64,000 nt of DNA from Alopecurus myosuroides (lineage: Eukaryota > Streptophyta > Magnoliopsida > Poales > Poaceae). Positions 24,349-36,000 of this stretch are shown in pieces. Where the stretch lies: contig CM054057.1 of the NCBI GenBank assembly GCA_028641055.1, positions 728,410,484 to 728,474,483 of the forward strand, in the 5' to 3' direction. The notes beneath the pieces are model-generated. The model saw only the letters and a program-made list of their open reading frames with translations, was not told where the DNA came from and ran no database searches. How positions within the stretch are numbered: the first letter of the stretch is position 1; every line of letters begins with the position of its first letter. The translations under genes and the position numbers were made by a program.

Positions 24349-27300
24349 TCAAGTCAAACTCCTTGAATCAATCACATTTAGCTCATTCCTCAAGAACAAG
24401 AACCTTGCATCATCAAGTGGCTTCGTGAAAATATCTGCAAGATTGTCCTTGGTGGGCACATAACCGAGTGCAATGTCTCCTCTCGCCACGTGATCACGGA
24501 TGAAGTGGTGGCGAATCTCAATGTGCTTCGTCCTTGTGTGTTGCACCGGATTGTATGCAATCTTGATAGCACTTTCATTGTCACATAGAAGAGGTACTTT
24601 GTCCAAATGAACTCCATATTCCTTGAGAGTTTGCCTCATCCATAGCAATTGGGTGCATGCACTTGCGGCGGCAACATATTCGGCTTCGGCGGTGGAGAGA
24701 GAGATGCAATTTGTTTCTTCGAGGACCAACTTACAAGGGACCTACCAAGAAATTGGCAAGCCCCGGAAGTTGACTTCCTATCATCTTGATCACCCGCCCA
24801 ATCGGAATCCGTATATCCATTGAGAGAAAATTGTGCCCCCTTTGGGTACCACAAACCAAATCTTGAGGTATGAACCAAATAACGAAAGATCCTATGAACG
24901 CCATTAGATGGCAATCCTTAGGAGCCGCTTGATACCTTGCACACACACCTACACTCAAAACGATATCGGGCCTAGATGCACAAAGATAGAGCAAAGAACC
25001 AATCATAGAACGATAAAGCTTTTGGTCCACATCCTTACTCCCTTTTGGATTACGAGAGAGATGACACTTGACTTGCATAGGAGATGTCTTGATCTTAGCA
25101 TCTTGGAAGTTAAACCTCTTGATCATATCTTGGGTATACTTGGCTTGAGAAATGAAAGTCCCACGAGCCAATTGCTTGATCTCAAAGCCAAGGAAGAATT
25201 TAAGCTCACCCATCATAGACATCTCAAACCTGTCAGTCATAAGCTTAGAGAACTCATTATTGAAAGCTTGGTTAGTTGAGCCAAAGATGATATCGTCCAC
25301 ATAGAGTTGGCATATGAAAGCTCTCCCTTTACTCTCTTGGTGAAGAGAGTGGGGTCAATCTTCCCAACTTCGAAACCACGATCATCTAACAACTCCCTAA
25401 GGTGCTCATACCAAGCACGAGGTGCTTGTTTGAGACCATAGAGAGCCTTGTCAAGTTTGTAAACGTGGTTGGGAAAGTTGAGATTCTCGAACCCGGAGGT
25501 TGCTTAACATATACCTCCTCTTTGAGTGGACCATTCAAGAAAGCACTTTTCACATCCATTTGTTGCAATTTGAAATTATGTGAGGAAGCATAAGCAAGGA
25601 GGATACGGATGGACTCAAGGCGAGCCACGGGCGCATAGGTTTCATCAAAGTCAATGCCTTCAACTTGGGTGTAACCTTGAGCGACCAATCTTGCCTTGTT
25701 CCTAATGACAATGCCATTCTCATCTTGCTTGTTCTTGAAAATCCACTTGGTGCCAATAAACATTGTGGCAATCCTTGGGTTTCTCAACCAATCTCCAAAC
25801 TTTGTTGCGCTCAAAGTTTTGAGCTCATCATGCATAGCTTCAACCCAATCGGAGTCCTCAAGAGCTTCATACACTTTCTTAGGATCCACCATAGAGATAT
25901 GAGCTTGATGCTCACAAAAATGAGCCAATTGCCTTCTAGTGGATCTTCTAGCTTGAACATCCTCCAAGACCTTGTCATCTTGGGCATCAATTTGCTTCAA
26001 ATCTCTTCTTATCCTTTTGATGCGACAGGCTTCGATCTCCTCATTATTGCGAGGAGGAATCACTTGATCATCTTGATCATTTGGGTCCCCATCTTGACCA
26101 ACATGGCCTTGATCATCAATATCGTCATCAACAATATCTTCAATACTAGCTTCAACTTGAGAAGAGGATGAAGAGGATGATTGATCTTGGCCTTGATCTT
26201 GACTCGCATTAGTGAGAGAGAGTGGGACGACTTGCGGAGCCACTTGATCAATGAGAGGAGGGTCTTGAATATGTTCTCTGTTAGGTGTAGTAGTTGGCTC
26301 CTTGGCTTGATCTTCAAAAGTAGAGGAGGGCTCCACTTGGGTAGAGCATAGTCCTTCTCGAGTTGCCATAAGGTGTCCCTCGATGGGGCGGAAGAATCCC
26401 ACACCCATCCTTCCTATGGCTTCTTGAGGCATTTCAACATATACATTTGAAACATGAAATTGCGCCACTTGGGAGCCGTCATTTTCCTCGAACACCCACT
26501 ACAAGATTCTATGACAATCCGTGAGGCTTTGTCATAGACTCTATAAGTGTGGGATTCGGCACCGTAACCAACAAAAATACCCTCAATAGTTTTGGATTGA
26601 AATTTCGACAACCTAATACCCTTGATCAAATAAAAGCACTTACAACCGAATACACGGAAGTAGGATACGTTGGGCTTGTTGCCGGTGAGGATCTCATATG
26701 GGGTCTTGCACAAGCCTTTGCGGATGTAGAGGCGGTTGGAGGAGTGGCATGCGGTGGATACGGCCTCGGCCCATAAATATTAGGGAGAAGAGTACTCCGC
26801 CAACATGGTCCTTGCCATATCCAAGAGAGTGCGATTCTTCCTTTCGGCAACACCATTTTGTTGAGGAGTGTAAGTGGCGGAGTATTGGTGACGAATGCCT
26901 TCTTCACTAAGAAATTCATTCAATGTATAGTCTTGAACTCCGACCCATTATCACTCCTAATAGCCATGATTTGCACATTGTGTTGACGTTGCACTTCGTT
27001 GAAGAAGTCGATGATGGTTTGTTGGGTCTCACTCTTGTACTTGAAGAAATAAACCCAAGTGTATCTTGAATAATCATCGACAATCACCAAGCAATACTTC
27101 TTGCCGCCAAGACTTGCCTCGGGCACGACACCAAAGAGATCAACATGGAGAAGCTCCAAGATCCTCTTTGATGAGATAATAGTCTTGGCCTTGTGCACAA
27201 TGTCATGCATCTTCCCTTCAACACACGACCTACAAACGCGATCCTTTGCAAAGGAAACATTTTCTTTTAGTCCAACAATAAGGCCACTTTTGTGAAGACT

Positions 27301-27924
27301 TTGCAAAGTTCTCATGTTGACATGGGATAGCCGGCGATGCCATAACCATCCCAAGTCCAACTTCCCAAAAAGACACATTGCTTGAGTGTTGGTTGACTTA
27401 GAAAAGTCTACCACATACAACTCATTTTCAACATGTCCCACGTGAGCGACGTCAAGAGTCTTGCTCCTCAAAAGGACCACAATATCACCATCAAAGAAGA
27501 CGGAGAACCCCATCTTACTAAGAGAGCGGACGGAAAATAAATTGTAACCAAGGGATTGGACAAGCATGACGTTCACGATAGTGATATCGGGAGCCACCAC
27601 AACCTTGCCAAACCCGGATACCTTAGACTTGGAAGAGTCCCCATAAGTGACGGTTGCTTGGATGTCATTTGGTCGCAACTCCGTCACAAGTTCTTTGCTT
27701 CCGGTCATATGATTAGTGCATCCACTATCAAGAATCCATTTAGTCCCACCGGAAGCATAGTCCTGCAAGAGATCATTGACTAGAGTTAGGACCCGAGTTG
27801 GGTCCCTTCATGTTAGCAACAAGGGTCTTTGGAACCCATATAGTGTAGTCAATAAAACCCTCAATAGGACCAACATATTTAGCTTGCACAACACCATAAT
27901 AATCAACATATAAGAAATGGTGTG
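24349..27924 (-). pseudogene. Copia pol: protease, integrase, RT, RNase H; many frameshifts
   Basis: Order on the minus strand: protease active site WILDSGCTNHMTG (27735 region); GAG-pre-integrase zinc motif with WHRRLSH and CRSC; integrase core with HVDLFG, VDDYSRY and IRSDNGSEF; RT with [22 protein letters not shown] and MDDIIFGS (the YVDD region); RNase H with YTDSDWAGD and AEAEYVAAAS; C-terminus ADIFTKPL. The frame changes near 26920, 26700, 26500, 25450, 25300, 24900 and 24730, so no intact polyprotein can be made. The gag-side reading frame continues across the Gypsy insertion at 40409. It once encoded the enzymes that process, copy and insert the element. Confidence 0.9.
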
Positions 27925-28403
27925 TGACGGGGGGATGATAACCCGGTAGGCCAAACTCCAAGGAGTAACCCGGCCCAAAGAACGATGCGCAGGATCCGGC
28001 TAAGGATAGGGAAGCTTGTGGAGGCCCAAGTTTGTAGGCCCAGCAACCCAGATTGTGGATTATTGTAAAGGAAAGCTAGGGTTTGTGCGCCGTGTCCGGG
28101 TAGGATCCAGGGTGCGCCTTGGGGAATAAGCCAGGGGGGTGCGGGTGCTTTATAAACCGACCCCCAGGTCTAATTTAGACAGAGATCTAAGAACCCTAGA
28201 TATAGCGCTTGGTATCGAGCATCCAGTGTAATCCAGAGTTGAGTTGTTATATCAAGATCGGAGACTCGGCGATTTTGATTGCCGGCTACCAGATCGAATT
28301 GCACCATGTTTTCCTCTGAGCTAAACCCTCTCCCAAATACCTGTGTCGTCTTGCCCCAAGATCAGTTACCCCCGGTAACATCTGCCGTGATTATCCCACG
28401 ACA
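27925..28403 (+). repeat. 5' LTR of Gyp copy 3
   Basis: Begins TGACGGGGGGATG, ends CCCACGACA. A TATA box lies at 28151-28156 and a potential gag start codon at 28306. Confidence 0.95.
28151..28156 (+). promoter_or_regulatory. TATA box in the Gyp LTR
   Basis: CTTTATAAACC, in a position typical of an LTR promoter; transcription would start near 28180, leaving the ATG at 28306 in the leader. The same box occurs in copy 4 (near 62715) and in the 3' LTR (40151). Confidence 0.65.
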
Positions 28404-31400
28404 GTTGGCGCCCACCGTGGGGCCTGCGTCCAAAGGTGTTTACATCACGGGAGAAGCTCGGAAGGGCATGGAGAATCTTGTCATCGGCGAAATCTACATC
28501 GACCACGAAGGAGAAAAGATGGTGGACGATTCCGGCTGGGGGCCGGAGTCAGATCACCTCGAATCCGGATCCGTCGTGACGATCGGCCGGATCAGCGTCT
28601 TCATTGGTATGGTATGTGCTTCCAATTCGATCCCTGACAACGTTGGATCTGATTCTATGCCAGGAAAAGCCACGTCTACCCGATCAGATGATGAAGAATC
28701 AATTGGAACGACACATCCGGCAGAAGAACCCATCGCGGAGTGGGAACAGCCGAAGGAGCCGGCATGGACCCCACGCGAACGGGCCGAAAGAGAACATGAT
28801 ACCGGGTCTATCCTGGATCTACTGGAAAACCGGTATGAGGAGAACGGTGAGGAAGAACAGCATGAATTTACACCGGATATCGTACGCCGAGTTGCAGTCT
28901 ATGCGGCCCCCGCGGCCAACCAAGGAAACGCAACCGCGGCATCAGTCGGGGCGGCTCAGGCAGTGGCCCAGCGACAGGGCGCGGCTAACGGAGACCCGGT
29001 CTTGGCCCGGGTTGATGGAGAGTCGGCGTCAGTAACCAGCAGAGCAGCGGATGAGGAGTTGCATGCAAACACGTTCGGATTCTTAGAAAACCGGACACCA
29101 GGGGCGGGTCCTTCGAACCCGCGCCACCCGGCCTTATTCGATAATAATCTGATTCTAGACCCCACGGTTCTCGCAACGGTTATCACCCCGGAAAACGCAG
29201 CGGAACGCGTCAGGGATTTGGATGTGGCTCGTCGTGCGCTGGAACAGCAAAGAAGGCAGGTAGAGGCAGAAAAGCAAGGGATGGCAGCGCGGCAGCGTGA
29301 GCTAGATGCATTGGAAACCCGGCTCCGAGAGGAAACGTCTAGAATACATCAAAGGCACCACACCAGGTTACCAGCAATGGGCGGGGTTATTAATCCGGCT
29401 AATTTATTTGTCACACCTCAGGACCAGCCGATACCAGTGGCAAACCAGGGAACCGCACCTCAGCATGTGACAGCAGCGACACATCCGGCGAATGAGCGGA
29501 CCGGGTTACCCCCACCACAAACTAGAGTCACAACCGGCAACGATCTACCACCACCGCCACCATCACGATTCCGCACACCAGCCGGCCACTACAATAACCC
29601 CATGGACAATGTATATGCAGCGACACTCGCGTTGAATCAAATCCCTGTGGGAGAGTCGCCCCATGCAGAGAAGACTCGGCAAGCCATCGATCTGTTGCAC
29701 ACTGCGGTGGCACAGCAAGCCAATTATCCGGATCACAGAAGCGGTATGCACGGGACGCCATACGTCAGTCAACAGCAAGGGAATATCCAAACAAGTTCAG
29801 CGCGACGGAGGGAAGAGCAGCAGCAAATGCCGCCTCCTCCCCGCGCTCAGGCAGCATCAGCAGCACAGGCCGTCGTGGACAGTTCTAGGGCTCGGAGGGC
29901 CGCGGCCGGGTCTGCAGCACATGGACTTCCCGCAGCATCGCGCCCAGCCGCGCCCCCCGCAGTATCACACGTTTCTAGAGCCAGGCCGGCCTCAACCGTT
30001 CTTGCGGGGCCTAAGTGTCTCTCGGACAGTATCAGAGCTGAACCTTACCCGGAAAAATTCAAAGAGCCGGGGAAAGTAGTGAATTATGAGCCAACTATGG
30101 ATCCCGAAACATGGCTAAGCAGCTACGAGATGGCAATGTCAATTCGCAACGCGTCCGAGAATCTCCAAGCCAAGTTCATGTACCTGATGATGTCGGAAGG
30201 AGCAGCAAAATTGTGGTTCACCAATTTGCCGGAAGGATCGATCAAGTCTTGGGAGGAATTGAAGACCGCGTTTGTCAAGCACTTTCACGGGACCTGCAGG
30301 AAATTATTCACTATTGATGATCTAGAGCGATGCGTCCAGAAGAAGGGAGAATCGGCGCGTAGTTGGGTGCGCCGGGTTATGGAGATACTTCACTCATCCA
30401 CGGATATCCTGCCCAAGGATGCACTACAGGCCATGGCAAAAACATGCAAGTATATACCTTTAGTGCAAAAGTTAACTCGCATGAAGTCCAGTCGAAATGC
30501 GTCGGAGGTTACAATGGGAGAATTGATGGATGCGTGCAACAAACACGCTGCGACAGATACTACAGAAGAAGAAGCTGATGACAAGAAGGTAAAAGCAAAC
30601 ACAAGCAATAACGGAAGAACCGGCAATGGATCAGCATCAGGTAATAACGGAAATAGCCAGAACAAGCGCCCGTTCGAAGGAGGCTCCGAGTTTGTCGCCA
30701 ACACAGAAGCCGGGTCTTCGAGGCCCAGAGCAGAAGGAAATTTCAACGGAGGTAACCACAATGGAGGAAACTATCAAGGTCCACCAAGGCCGGGTAACAA
30801 TTGGGACATATTCAGGATGGCATGCCCGAAGCACAGCAGGAATGGCAGGCCAGCTAACCACTCCCTAGAACAGTGCGCCGATTTACAAAGATGGAAAAAT
30901 GAGGAAGTGCACAGAGCTATGCGAGGTGCAGGGCGGGGAGGAGGACCGGGTCCAGGGGCAAACCCGGGCAACGGCCCACCCCCAGCCGGTAATCCGGCGG
31001 CTGGAAATCAAGGTAATAACCAAGGGGGGGCAGGAGGTTTCCAAGCTAACCCCAAACAATTGGGTCAATATCATGTGCATACCACAGGAGGCTCTAACAA
31101 GGACAAAAAGATACTGAAGCAAGCGGTCAACTCAGTTTCGTTAGCTGTCCCAAGGTACTTGAGATGGTCAGAACAGGAAGTAACATGGAGCAGAAGGGAT
31201 CACCCAGAAAGAGTGGAGCACCCAGGAGTCTTGGCACTAGTAGTCGCACCGCAAGTCAATGGGTACGAACTGAAAAAGGTTTTAATGGATGGTGGAAGCA
31301 GCATCAATATACTGTATTGGGAAACCTTCCTACGCATGGGTCTCAAGGAATCTCAGCTGCAAAAAAGCTCAACAGTTTTTCATGGGATAGTGCCGGGTCA

Positions 31401-31782
31401 TTCAGCATGGCCCGAGGGAAAAATCGCATTGGAAGTAGCCTTTGGGGAGTCAAAGGATAACTATCGAATTGAGTGGCTTACCTTTGAGGTAGTAAAATTG
31501 CGCAGCCCTTATCACGCGCTATTTGGAAGGCCGACTTACGCCAAATTCATGGCTAGGCCGTGTTACGTATATCTACAGCTAAAAATCCCGGGTCCCAAGA
31601 AGACCATTACCATACATGGAAATCGAGACATAGCAGCTGAATGCGACGAAGGAGATGCAGCAATGGCCGAGCAGGCCTGTAGAAAGAAGAACTCAAGCAG
31701 TACCGGTCTCAAGCAGACCCGGAGGGTAGAGCCACATCAAAAAGGCCGAGTACTGAAGGCGAACGAGCAAAATCCAAGGTAA
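28306..31782 (+). CDS. gag-protease polyprotein of Gyp copy 3, intact
   Basis: About 1158 residues from an ATG in good context (ACCATGT) inside the LTR. The frame crosses LTR end and primer site without a stop, and the same reading occurs in copies 1, 2 and 4, which supports this start. A later start at 28468 is the alternative. A long variable N-terminal region with an Ala/Glu/Arg coiled-coil stretch (near residues 300-350) is followed by the Retrotrans_gag core (about 578-750, with WFTNLPEGSIKSWEEL and the Cys/Arg-rich end), a degenerate zinc-binding segment (CPKH...HSLEQC, about 840-858), and a retropepsin-like protease (MDGGSSINIL near 993, then a LFGRPTY segment near 1080). It would form the particle and cleave itself. 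The stop follows shortly before the RT stump. Confidence 0.9.
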   Translation: MFSSELNPLPNTCVVLPQDQLPPVTSAVIIPRQLAPTVGPASKGVYITGEARKGMENLVIGEIYIDHEGEKMVDDSGWGPESDHLESGSVVTIGRISVFIGMVCASNSIPDNVGSDSMPGKATSTRSDDEESIGTTHPAEEPIAEWEQPKEPAWTPRERAEREHDTGSILDLLENRYEENGEEEQHEFTPDIVRRVAVYAAPAANQGNATAASVGAAQAVAQRQGAANGDPVLARVDGESASVTSRAADEELHANTFGFLENRTPGAGPSNPRHPALFDNNLILDPTVLATVITPENAAERVRDLDVARRALEQQRRQVEAEKQGMAARQRELDALETRLREETSRIHQRHHTRLPAMGGVINPANLFVTPQDQPIPVANQGTAPQHVTAATHPANERTGLPPPQTRVTTGNDLPPPPPSRFRTPAGHYNNPMDNVYAATLALNQIPVGESPHAEKTRQAIDLLHTAVAQQANYPDHRSGMHGTPYVSQQQGNIQTSSARRREEQQQMPPPPRAQAASAAQAVVDSSRARRAAAGSAAHGLPAASRPAAPPAVSHVSRARPASTVLAGPKCLSDSIRAEPYPEKFKEPGKVVNYEPTMDPETWLSSYEMAMSIRNASENLQAKFMYLMMSEGAAKLWFTNLPEGSIKSWEELKTAFVKHFHGTCRKLFTIDDLERCVQKKGESARSWVRRVMEILHSSTDILPKDALQAMAKTCKYIPLVQKLTRMKSSRNASEVTMGELMDACNKHAATDTTEEEADDKKVKANTSNNGRTGNGSASGNNGNSQNKRPFEGGSEFVANTEAGSSRPRAEGNFNGGNHNGGNYQGPPRPGNNWDIFRMACPKHSRNGRPANHSLEQCADLQRWKNEEVHRAMRGAGRGGGPGPGANPGNGPPPAGNPAAGNQGNNQGGAGGFQANPKQLGQYHVHTTGGSNKDKKILKQAVNSVSLAVPRYLRWSEQEVTWSRRDHPERVEHPGVLALVVAPQVNGYELKKVLMDGGSSINILYWETFLRMGLKESQLQKSSTVFHGIVPGHSAWPEGKIALEVAFGESKDNYRIEWLTFEVVKLRSPYHALFGRPTYAKFMARPCYVYLQLKIPGPKKTITIHGNRDIAAECDEGDAAMAEQACRKKNSSSTGLKQTRRVEPHQKGRVLKANEQNPR
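28406..28423 (+). other. Primer binding site of Gyp copy 3, tRNA-Lys(CUU)
   Basis: TGGCGCCCACCGTGGGGC, two bases after the LTR. The gag frame reads through it. Confidence 0.85.
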
Positions 31783-31796
31783 CACAAGATGCTAAA

Positions 31797-31997
31797 ATGG
31801 TGGCTTTTGTCAAGGATGACCCCTCCAAACAATCCGCCACAGAAGAAGAAGCTGCAAGATCACTCACAACCGGCCATGTCATGGAAACACCTTACCCGGG
31901 TTGGCTAGCAAACCCGGTACTCGTCATGAAAAAGTCTAACGTGTGGAGAATGTGCACCGGTCACGCCAGTTCGGGACCGGTGTCCACGAAGAACTAA
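31797..31997 (+). pseudogene. RT N-terminal stump at the pol deletion
   Basis: Contains PYPGWLANPVLVMKKSN and VWRMC, the start of a Gypsy RT, then ends near 31990. The following sequence (from about 31998) matches the region beyond the integrase end of copy 2 (reverse of 54062-55140). Most of RT and all of RNase H and integrase are therefore deleted at one junction. Confidence 0.8.
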
Positions 31998-33029
31998 ACA
32001 ATGTAACGGGCAGCAGGTTTCAGACGCGCTCTTTTCCTACCCAGGGTACCTAAGGGGACTGGAAGGTTTTTAATGAGGCGGCCTGCTGATCCAAACTTTC
32101 TCGCAGCAATAAAGAGATGGTTATCAAGTACTATTTCGTTACAGCCTGATTGCAAGTAAGTAGTATCCACGTGGCATCAGTATTTCAGTATCATTAAGAA
32201 TGTTGAGTATACACAGGTCTCGGGGGCTGGCGGCTCAAGTAGCCCAGCTAGCAACCCAAAAGACCCGGCCTTGATGCCTATAAGTTATAAGGGCCGATTA
32301 TTCGCAAACGAGTACGGCTGCAATCTTATAACTGGACAAAGGAGCCAAATTTTCTTGACTTTTCTTACTTAAGCTCGATGTGACTCGCACTAAAGTGGCA
32401 TGATTCGTTCGCTTACGATTACAATCAGCCATGAAGCCCAATGGGACTTGCCTGACACTGTTCTCGTATGGATGTAACAACATGGTATCCACGCGAAAGC
32501 CGGCTTACAGTACAAGATAGTCAAAAGGGTCATCTAAACCACAAGTTTATGCAGAGTACAAGGCTAAAAGCCGGAAACTCTCAACTATCAAGCATAACTT
32601 CAGTATTCACACGGAATGGCTTTAGGCTTGCGACTCGGTAAAAAATAATTTGTTCTCTGAGAAAGGCCACACCCCCATGACTCGGACTTTGGGTCCTGGG
32701 GACTGGGGACTTCGAAACAGAAACAACTACTTGGCTATCGCAGTTCGAAAAAACCTCACCATCCGAGTCTTGGGGACTTAAAGAAAAAAGTCCACGTATC
32801 AAAGCCCCTGGTACTCGGAAAACCGAGTCTTACGAAGGGAGCCAAAATAGAGAATCGGGTATCGAGAAAAAGTTCAAAGAATAGGCAAGCAATACGGTTA
32901 TCAAAAGGCAGGAAAGCCGCAAAGTATATCACGGACTAAAAGTACGTTACAAGGTACGACGTCGGTATCAGGGGTGCACAGGCGCACCATCAAAAGCATA
33001 ACAGTGTGAATACAAAGCATTACAAGGTA
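31998..33029. other. Non-coding spacer between pol stump and antisense gene
   Basis: About 1 kb homologous to the reverse of 54062-55140 in copy 2. It has no convincing ORF. It is the 3' flank of the antisense gene and probably contains its polyadenylation region. Confidence 0.6.
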
Positions 33030-36000
33030 TTATGATAGTACGGCCCTATTCGGCCTCCTAGTACGGCCTTCCGGGTCTGAGTCCTGGGTTTGCTGCTTAG
33101 CCTTCCCGGCACCCTTACCCAGACTCATTGCATCAGGGCGGACTGGTGGAGGGACGGCTGGTGTAGAGGCAGACGGGCCCGATCCTAACTCGGCCTCTCT
33201 CTTCGCAGTCGCCTCCCTCTTCCTGGCCGAGCTAGAAACCCACTTCTCCAAGATATCAAAAGGCGGGGGCGCTTCCTCCGTAATAACTTTGCCATCAGCG
33301 TCGTATGCACTCATAATCGTATTTAGATCCAAGCTATCGGCCAAAGCGGTAGCTGAGGGGCACACTGCGGCTTGTATGGCTTTGAAATCCTTGGGTGTAA
33401 ATTTGGAACCGTCAGCCTTGAATTCGGGAAACCCGGATGTTACCTTTGCCGGGTCAAGCTTTGGAAAGAAAGCCTTGGCCAGAGTAAAAGCCCGGGTCAT
33501 CCCAATTCGGCATGATGAGCGTTTCCGGATTTCAATCCACCCAGGCACAGTGGAACAGGCTTGAACGAGATTCTCTTCACCCGGATATACTTCTGTAGGC
33601 CACTTCACAGCATCTAATATAAATTTTGTGCCGGCAAAGAAAGTCCGGAGCACAGTCTTGAGGGTTCTAGCCTTGACAATGGCATTTTCCTCTGGGGCCG
33701 CAAGGTTGGCACCTGCAGTCGTAACAAAAGAAAGAGCGTATCAGTAATCCCGAGTCTGTTATCTTTACCTAATAATAAAGAGAGGAAGGCTTCTTCCGGT
33801 CCAACCTGGTGTTTTACCGTTTCGCCCTTCCACCAAAACTGTACTATCTAAATATCGCTGAAAAAACCAATCCGTAACACAAGGATAGTTCAGTAGGAAA
33901 ACCGACCGTGACTATGAAACATCTATCGATTGCTGCTGCTCACGTTGGCCCGGCCGGACTCAACTTTATACGTATCGGCTCCAATCCAATATCCAATACG
34001 TGTAACACTACTGAGTACGAATTTATATCAATACCCAACTTTAGTTCAGCCGGACTACTCCCATCTTGAAAAACAACACCCCACTTTACACGCAGAAATA
34101 TATATCAATATCTACACCTAATATTAAGCAAACCACGGACCTTTTTATCCGAAAATAATAAAAAATTCTAAAGTGTCTTTTTTTTGCACTAGCAGACCAC
34201 GAACCTGAAGATAGGTCGGCTCATTTCCTTGGTTTCGTCCGTGGTACATTGTTTTCTATATTTTCGTTGGTAGATTGGGCCCTCCAGAATTCAATCCGAT
34301 GACATACGACTGTTTTTCTTTCCTGACGCGTAAGATTAATTTTCTTTCCTCTGTGTCGTAGAGCGCGCTCGTCGCGGGTGGCCTCCACTCTCGGAGAGCC
34401 ATGAACCCTGCCGCCATCTAGGTGTTCAGTTCGACGTGGGCCACCTGTATATCGGCCTCCTCTGAGCCGGCTACGTACTCCGCTTAGTTGGCGCTGTCCT
34501 CGTCGCTGCTGCTCCAGAGGAAGTCGTCCAACGACGCGGGCGCAACGACGGTGCCGACAGCTGCATGCGCTGGAGGTGACGGTGCAGGTGCGGGTGGTGG
34601 AGGTGCAGGCGCCGCCGGGGAACCCTCCGCAATCCCAACGGCGTAGGCTTCCTCCTCGGGGTCGTACTCGTCCGCGTACGCCACATACAAGGCCCGACAT
34701 AGGCGCTCCGACATCACGGGGCGGTCCAGCTGCGAAATGATTCTGTCCCACGCCGGGCTCGTCACCGTGCGCCGAGAGAACCTGCCCCGGTGCCGCGCCC
34801 TTGATCTGTGATGCGCGCGCTCGATCTGGTCGGCAGGTGCTATGAGGGATCCATTCCGGCGAATGGATCTGCAGTTTAGGGTGGTAGCCGTTTTTGAAAG
34901 TTGGAGGTCAGAGGCTAGGGTTTGGATGGAGTTAGGGTTTGGCCAGCCGGCGGCCATATAAAGAGACTCACCGCCCACAATGAATGAGGCATTTGGTTTT
35001 TGGAGAGGATGACATGCGGGCCAGGGACGGGACATAAGGCCTATCCGCGCTCGTCCGCGCCGCATCCTCGCCGGCGCATTTCCGTCCAAAATATGGGCCA
35101 TGAATGGGTCAAAACGGACGGGAAACTGGGCATCTGTCCGGATTCTTTAAATGGGTCGCGCGCGTTGGGCTGTGGTTTTGCCCCGCGCGGATGGATTCGG
35201 ACGCGAACGAACCAAATGGGTCGGCGCGTTGGAGTTGCTCTTAGACGTGCAACCGCATCCTTAGTGTCGGCAGAGCAGCAAAGTGACATTCTCGTGGAGA
35301 GCGTGCATGCCAGCAACGCCAGTAGTGGCATCGACAACCACATATATGGTGGCGCACTTCATCACTGTTTCCTGCACAATGCCCTCAGCCCGGAGCTCGT
35401 CCTTGACGGCGGGCAGGCTAGGCGAAGCAAGTCATGGCGAACTTCGCCTTGAGTAGCCACGCGGGAGAAACAAGCAAAATTGCCAGTAACGGACCGGGAG
35501 TGTAGGGCCACGAATTCTATAGGGCACATCATGACTTGGGATTTCTGAACTTCGTCCAAAAATAAAGGATGGAATCATTGTCCCTCCTCGACGACGTCGA
35601 CAACATAAGGATTTCACCGCGATAAAAGCGACACACATTGAGTACACGAAAGAACTCGTCAACGGAGATGCTCAGACACCTTACAGAATTAAGGATAGCT
35701 CCAGTGACGGCATGGGCAAGCTGCTCCGGTAAGACGTCTTGTCACGTCGGTCTCATCATGAGAATAAGCTCTATTTAAGTTCAATGAAGACTGCAGGAAA
35801 TGACGTGGATGCGGCATTGTCTCTACGGCTCTGCGCTGCGACTCAGGGCATGGCAAGCGACGCGAGATAAGTGCGTTGCTGACGAGTGGACATGAAAATC
35901 ATACACGTCTGGGGGAGGGGGCTTCAGCGAGTAGGTGCAGAGGGCACACTCTAGAGGGCAGCCGACAACCGGTTCAATTTCCGATTGACGGGGTCGGGCA

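Noticed and set aside
34484..35101. Host gene captured by the Helitron
   Set aside because: The frame begins in MITE-like repetitive sequence and shows only Pro/Ala-rich low complexity; I cannot name a parent gene.
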